Positions 61,773-64,000 of a stretch of DNA of 64,000 nt are shown one piece after another. This DNA comes from Paenibacillus monticola. GTDB lineage: Bacteria > Bacillota > Bacilli > Paenibacillales > Paenibacillaceae. The translations under genes were made by a program, and so were the position numbers. Under the pieces are notes generated by a model that saw nothing but the letters and a program-made list of their open reading frames with translations, did not search any database and was not told the origin of the DNA. The stretch spans positions 248,001-312,000 of the forward strand of contig NZ_WJXB01000002.1 in the NCBI RefSeq assembly GCF_009664975.1, read 5' to 3'. Position 1 is the stretch's first letter; each line of letters starts with the position of its first letter.

Positions 61773-63197
61773 TTACCTGATCTGAAGAGAGCCTGCTTCC
61801 AGAACATCCTTTGGATGGCCTTCTAGTTTAAATGTTAGCGGCTGCGGCAAAGACTCCGTAGGATATTTAAAATAATAATCTATGGAAGTCCCATTTGCCT
61901 GTTCACGCGTGGCAGCAAGGTATGATGTTGTTCCTTTACTACTGTCCATGAAGTGTCCACTCCCCTCCCCATCTGTAAAATTGTTATAAATAACTACTGC
62001 GTTGTGAGCAGATTCGCCTGTGTCCTCGCGAGGTTGGAAATAAGTAAGAATCAGTTCTCCAGGAACAGCAACTGACATCTGAGGGGAAATACTCAGCCTT
62101 TCATCGGGTGCTTTAATCAGCTCCAACTTCTCAGTATCAATAACAAATTCCTGCTTTGATTTGTCCAGGGCAGCGATTCCATCAATTATAAGTCGGATGG
62201 GAGCATCCGGTTGTCTGTTATCATTGTGATACACATTTGTTATCGCTCCATTCATCGAAGGTCCGGCAAAGCTGTAGACCTCTGATTGATCTTTTCCTTT
62301 GCCCAGTAACAATCTTGGTTTTATCACATCAAATATTTTCATGGTATTTCTGCCGTCATAGTCTCCCTCCACATAAATCCCTGTCGGCCCTATATATGCT
62401 TTGTTTATGTTGATCTTTTGACCTGCAATGGACATACTCTTCTGTAGTTCAACGATCTGCCCTTCGAAATAACTATCAACTTGATCCAGTTTAATAACCG
62501 TGTTCAGTTCAATTGTATTATTTACGCTTGTGGCTGTGGCTGTGGCTGTGCCAGAGTCAGGGACGAGGGTTAACGTCATTGCCAGCTCCTTCGGCAGTTT
62601 TTCAAGATAGTCGTTCCAAGTGATTTGTGCATACCTAAGTGTCACTCCAGGTGAGCCATCCTCCTCAGAATAGCTTCCTGAAGCACCGTATCCTCCGTTC
62701 TTATTAATTTCAGGAGTATCTGTGAAATGGAGCGCCTGAATATGCTTCTTTTGCTGAGTATTGTTCTGTACGGTGTATAGCACAAACATTCCTCGGCGAT
62801 CTGTGAGCACACCGTTAATTGTCCACTGAAACCCCTTAACTTCCGGCGATGAACTTTTCACTTGCGTTACTAGTCCCATATCAAGCGCCGATTTCAGGGT
62901 CATATTATTTTCGACAATTGGACGAAATAGCTCCAATTCTCCCCAGCTCTTCGGAGGGAGCTGCGCTCTTTCGGGTTTCGCATTTTGGTAAGCCCAAGGA
63001 ACAATAATGAATAAAGCTACTGCTAAAGCTGCTAACAGCATTACAACAGATCCCCTGTGTTGGGAAATCCGCCTGCGTTGACCTTGCTCAATGCCGCGGC
63101 GGATGGCTGTATCCAGCTGTACATCCAGTACTTTTTCAGCTTCAACTGAAATATACTGGAGATGTTCCTTAAGCGGATTCACATCTGGTTCAACCAT
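61773..63197 (-). CDS. DUF4179-type membrane anti-sigma factor
   Basis: A 474-aa protein with a short cytoplasmic N-terminus (~1-48), one TM at ~49-70 (SVVMLLAALAVALFIIV) and a large extracellular part containing DUF4179-like and C-terminal immunoglobulin-like beta segments. The start overlaps the sigma gene by 8 nt, the usual arrangement for a cognate anti-sigma. A Thr-Ala repeat (TATATAT) near residue 220 is encoded by a 6-nt tandem repeat. Confidence 0.82.
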   Translation of the reverse strand: MVEPDVNPLKEHLQYISVEAEKVLDVQLDTAIRRGIEQGQRRRISQHRGSVVMLLAALAVALFIIVPWAYQNAKPERAQLPPKSWGELELFRPIVENNMTLKSALDMGLVTQVKSSSPEVKGFQWTINGVLTDRRGMFVLYTVQNNTQQKKHIQALHFTDTPEINKNGGYGASGSYSEEDGSPGVTLRYAQITWNDYLEKLPKELAMTLTLVPDSGTATATATSVNNTIELNTVIKLDQVDSYFEGQIVELQKSMSIAGQKININKAYIGPTGIYVEGDYDGRNTMKIFDVIKPRLLLGKGKDQSEVYSFAGPSMNGAITNVYHNDNRQPDAPIRLIIDGIAALDKSKQEFVIDTEKLELIKAPDERLSISPQMSVAVPGELILTYFQPREDTGESAHNAVVIYNNFTDGEGSGHFMDSSKGTTSYLAATREQANGTSIDYYFKYPTESLPQPLTFKLEGHPKDVLEAGSLQIR

Positions 63198-63717
63198 GAT
63201 ACAGATCCCCCTTCCCTTTCATCTTGTTCCTCAGCTGCTTCAAACCTTTGTTCAGCCAGGTCTTGATTGTACCCTCTGGTTTAGTAAGTACCTCGGCAAT
63301 TTCAACCACAGTCATATCCCTGTAATACTTCAATACAAGTACCTGGCGATACTTCGGTTTAACTCCTTCTAATGCCTTTTCCATATCCAGTCTGAGGTCA
63401 CTTCTCATCTCCATCATTTCGTTGTCATACCGAGCAGGCTCTGTGGCTCCGTTCCGCTTTCTGCGTTTCAATTCATCATTGCAGCAATTGATCACAATTC
63501 GAATGATCCAAGGAGTAAACCGCTCGGGGTCTTTCAGGCTTTTGCGTTTAATCCATGCTCTGCAGGTAGCCTCCTGCAGAACTTCCAGTGCATCAGATTC
63601 ACTCCGAAGATAGCTGTAGGCGATCCCATACAGTTTCCTTTTTTGTAACGATACCCGTTCGAAGAAGAGCTCCTCTTCGCTGGCAAGCAGCGCCTCGCCC
63701 CTTATAATATTGTCCAT
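63190..63717 (-). CDS. ECF sigma factor
   Basis: A 175-aa group 4 sigma factor. Region 2 (YGIAYSYLRSESDALEVLQEATCRAW, ~30-90) and region 4 (YRQVLVLKYYRDMTVVEIAEVLTKPEGTIKTWLNKG, ~120-160) are present; region 3 is absent. GGAGGG lies 10 nt upstream. It is followed by, and overlaps, its DUF4179 anti-sigma gene. The target regulon is not evident. Confidence 0.93.
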   Translation of the reverse strand: MDNIIRGEALLASEEELFFERVSLQKRKLYGIAYSYLRSESDALEVLQEATCRAWIKRKSLKDPERFTPWIIRIVINCCNDELKRRKRNGATEPARYDNEMMEMRSDLRLDMEKALEGVKPKYRQVLVLKYYRDMTVVEIAEVLTKPEGTIKTWLNKGLKQLRNKMKGKGDLYHG

Positions 63718-63846
63718 TACCTATTGGCCCTCCCTGCTTCCTTCCAGAAACAAACCAGCTTTTCTTATTCTCTATTTATTGACTGTGCTGACAGGCAAAC
63801 GGTTTTGTTTTTTTGTAATGATTTGTAATACTAGTGAGAAATGCAA

Positions 63847-63872
63847 AAGGCCCGGCAAGTGTGCCGAGCCTT
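63847..63872 (-). terminator. Terminator between the partial gene and the sigma gene
   Basis: AAGGCTCGGCA-CACT-TGCCGGGCCTT (one G-T mismatch) followed by TTTT on the minus strand, 40 nt past the truncated gene's stop. The remaining ~130 bp before the sigma gene hold its ribosome site and no promoter that I can place. Confidence 0.8.
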
Positions 63873-63912
63873 CTTATGTGAATGTTGTAAGAACTCTTTG
63901 CGGTTTAGAAGT

Positions 63913-64000
63913 TTAAGAAGTTTTTTCCTTGGACTCCCCGCTGGCACCCAGCGTAGCCCCACTTCTCTGAGAAAAGGCACCCAGCTGCTCTTCCGTCTCA
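63913..64000 (-). CDS. C-terminal end of a gene cut by the right edge
   Basis: The last 28 codons read ETEEQLGAFSQRSGATLGAS followed by GESKEKTS and a TAA. A terminator downstream supports a real gene end. Too short to identify. Confidence 0.5.
   Translation of the reverse strand, partial: ETEEQLGAFSQRSGATLGASGESKEKTS

Noticed and set aside
1-64000. CRISPR arrays, tRNA or rRNA genes, insertion sequences, prophage genes
   Set aside because: No regularly spaced repeats, no cloverleaf or rRNA sequence, and no transposase, integrase or phage structural gene were seen.

Overview
The window looks like a chromosomal segment of a Paenibacillus-type low-to-mid GC Firmicute. This rests on gene content and order: the block prpC-rlmN-rsmB-fmt-def-priA-coaBC-rpoZ-gmk-remA-yloC is collinear with Bacillus subtilis. 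A yloB-type Ca2+ ATPase diverges from rqcH (yloA), a dgcP-like cyclase sits beside rpsD and tyrS, and acsA diverges from acuA with ccpA nearby. Strong AGGAGG-type ribosome binding sites, frequent TTG/GTG starts, a T-box tyrS leader and RemA/RicF also fit. No tRNA, rRNA, CRISPR array, transposase or prophage gene was recognised.

Layout. 1-10.7 kb (minus strand): a dense, translationally coupled housekeeping cluster for rRNA modification, Met-tRNA formylation and deformylation, replication restart, CoA and GMP synthesis, and RNA polymerase omega, with a PP2C phosphatase cut by the left edge. 10.7-18.9 kb: an accessory block between yloC and yloB holding a homocysteine methyltransferase/MTHFR fusion, a coupled chemoreceptor plus solute-binding lipoprotein, a MarR-linked MFS pump and dapF. 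18.9-26.8 kb: Ca2+ ATPase, RqcH, PHP phosphoesterase, GNAT, LysR and a basic-tailed unknown. 26.9-32.5 kb: an ethanolamine operon without microcompartment genes (eutA-eutB-eutC-39-aa membrane protein-permease) behind a promoter and a terminator-like leader. 32.6-34.5 kb: a CBS-GGDEF/EAL pair. 34.5-35.0 kb: a structured non-coding repeat and a strong terminator. 35.0-39.5 kb: ylbG, ricF and an XPB helicase two-gene module. 39.5-47.8 kb: CBS protein, M20 hydrolase, YugN, FtsW, Asp23, Cax, YlaN, an HPr-like protein without the catalytic His, an M29 aminopeptidase and a lipoprotein. 47.9-60.3 kb: dgcP-like cyclase, rpsD with structured leader, T-box tyrS, class A PBP, acsA/acuA with a cre-like site, mtnN and ccpA. 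60.5-64 kb: zinc-ribbon protein, DJ-1/PfpI protein, ECF sigma with DUF4179 anti-sigma, and the tail of another gene.

How the genes work together. Several sets suggest shared regulation. c-di-GMP and matrix control is represented by two GGDEF proteins, one EAL protein, RemA and RicF. Carbon control is represented by CcpA, an HPr-like protein that keeps only the regulatory-serine region, and cre-like sites at acsA/acuA and at ccpA itself. The eut operon supplies acetaldehyde and ammonia, and acsA supplies acetyl-CoA from acetate.

The least explained items are the eut leader attenuator and its 39-aa membrane protein, an in-frame 21-bp duplication in the permease, the receptor/solute-binding pair without a permease, three copies of a palindromic repeat, and the interleaved-hairpin element near 34.6 kb. 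No clearly new defence or mobile system was found.
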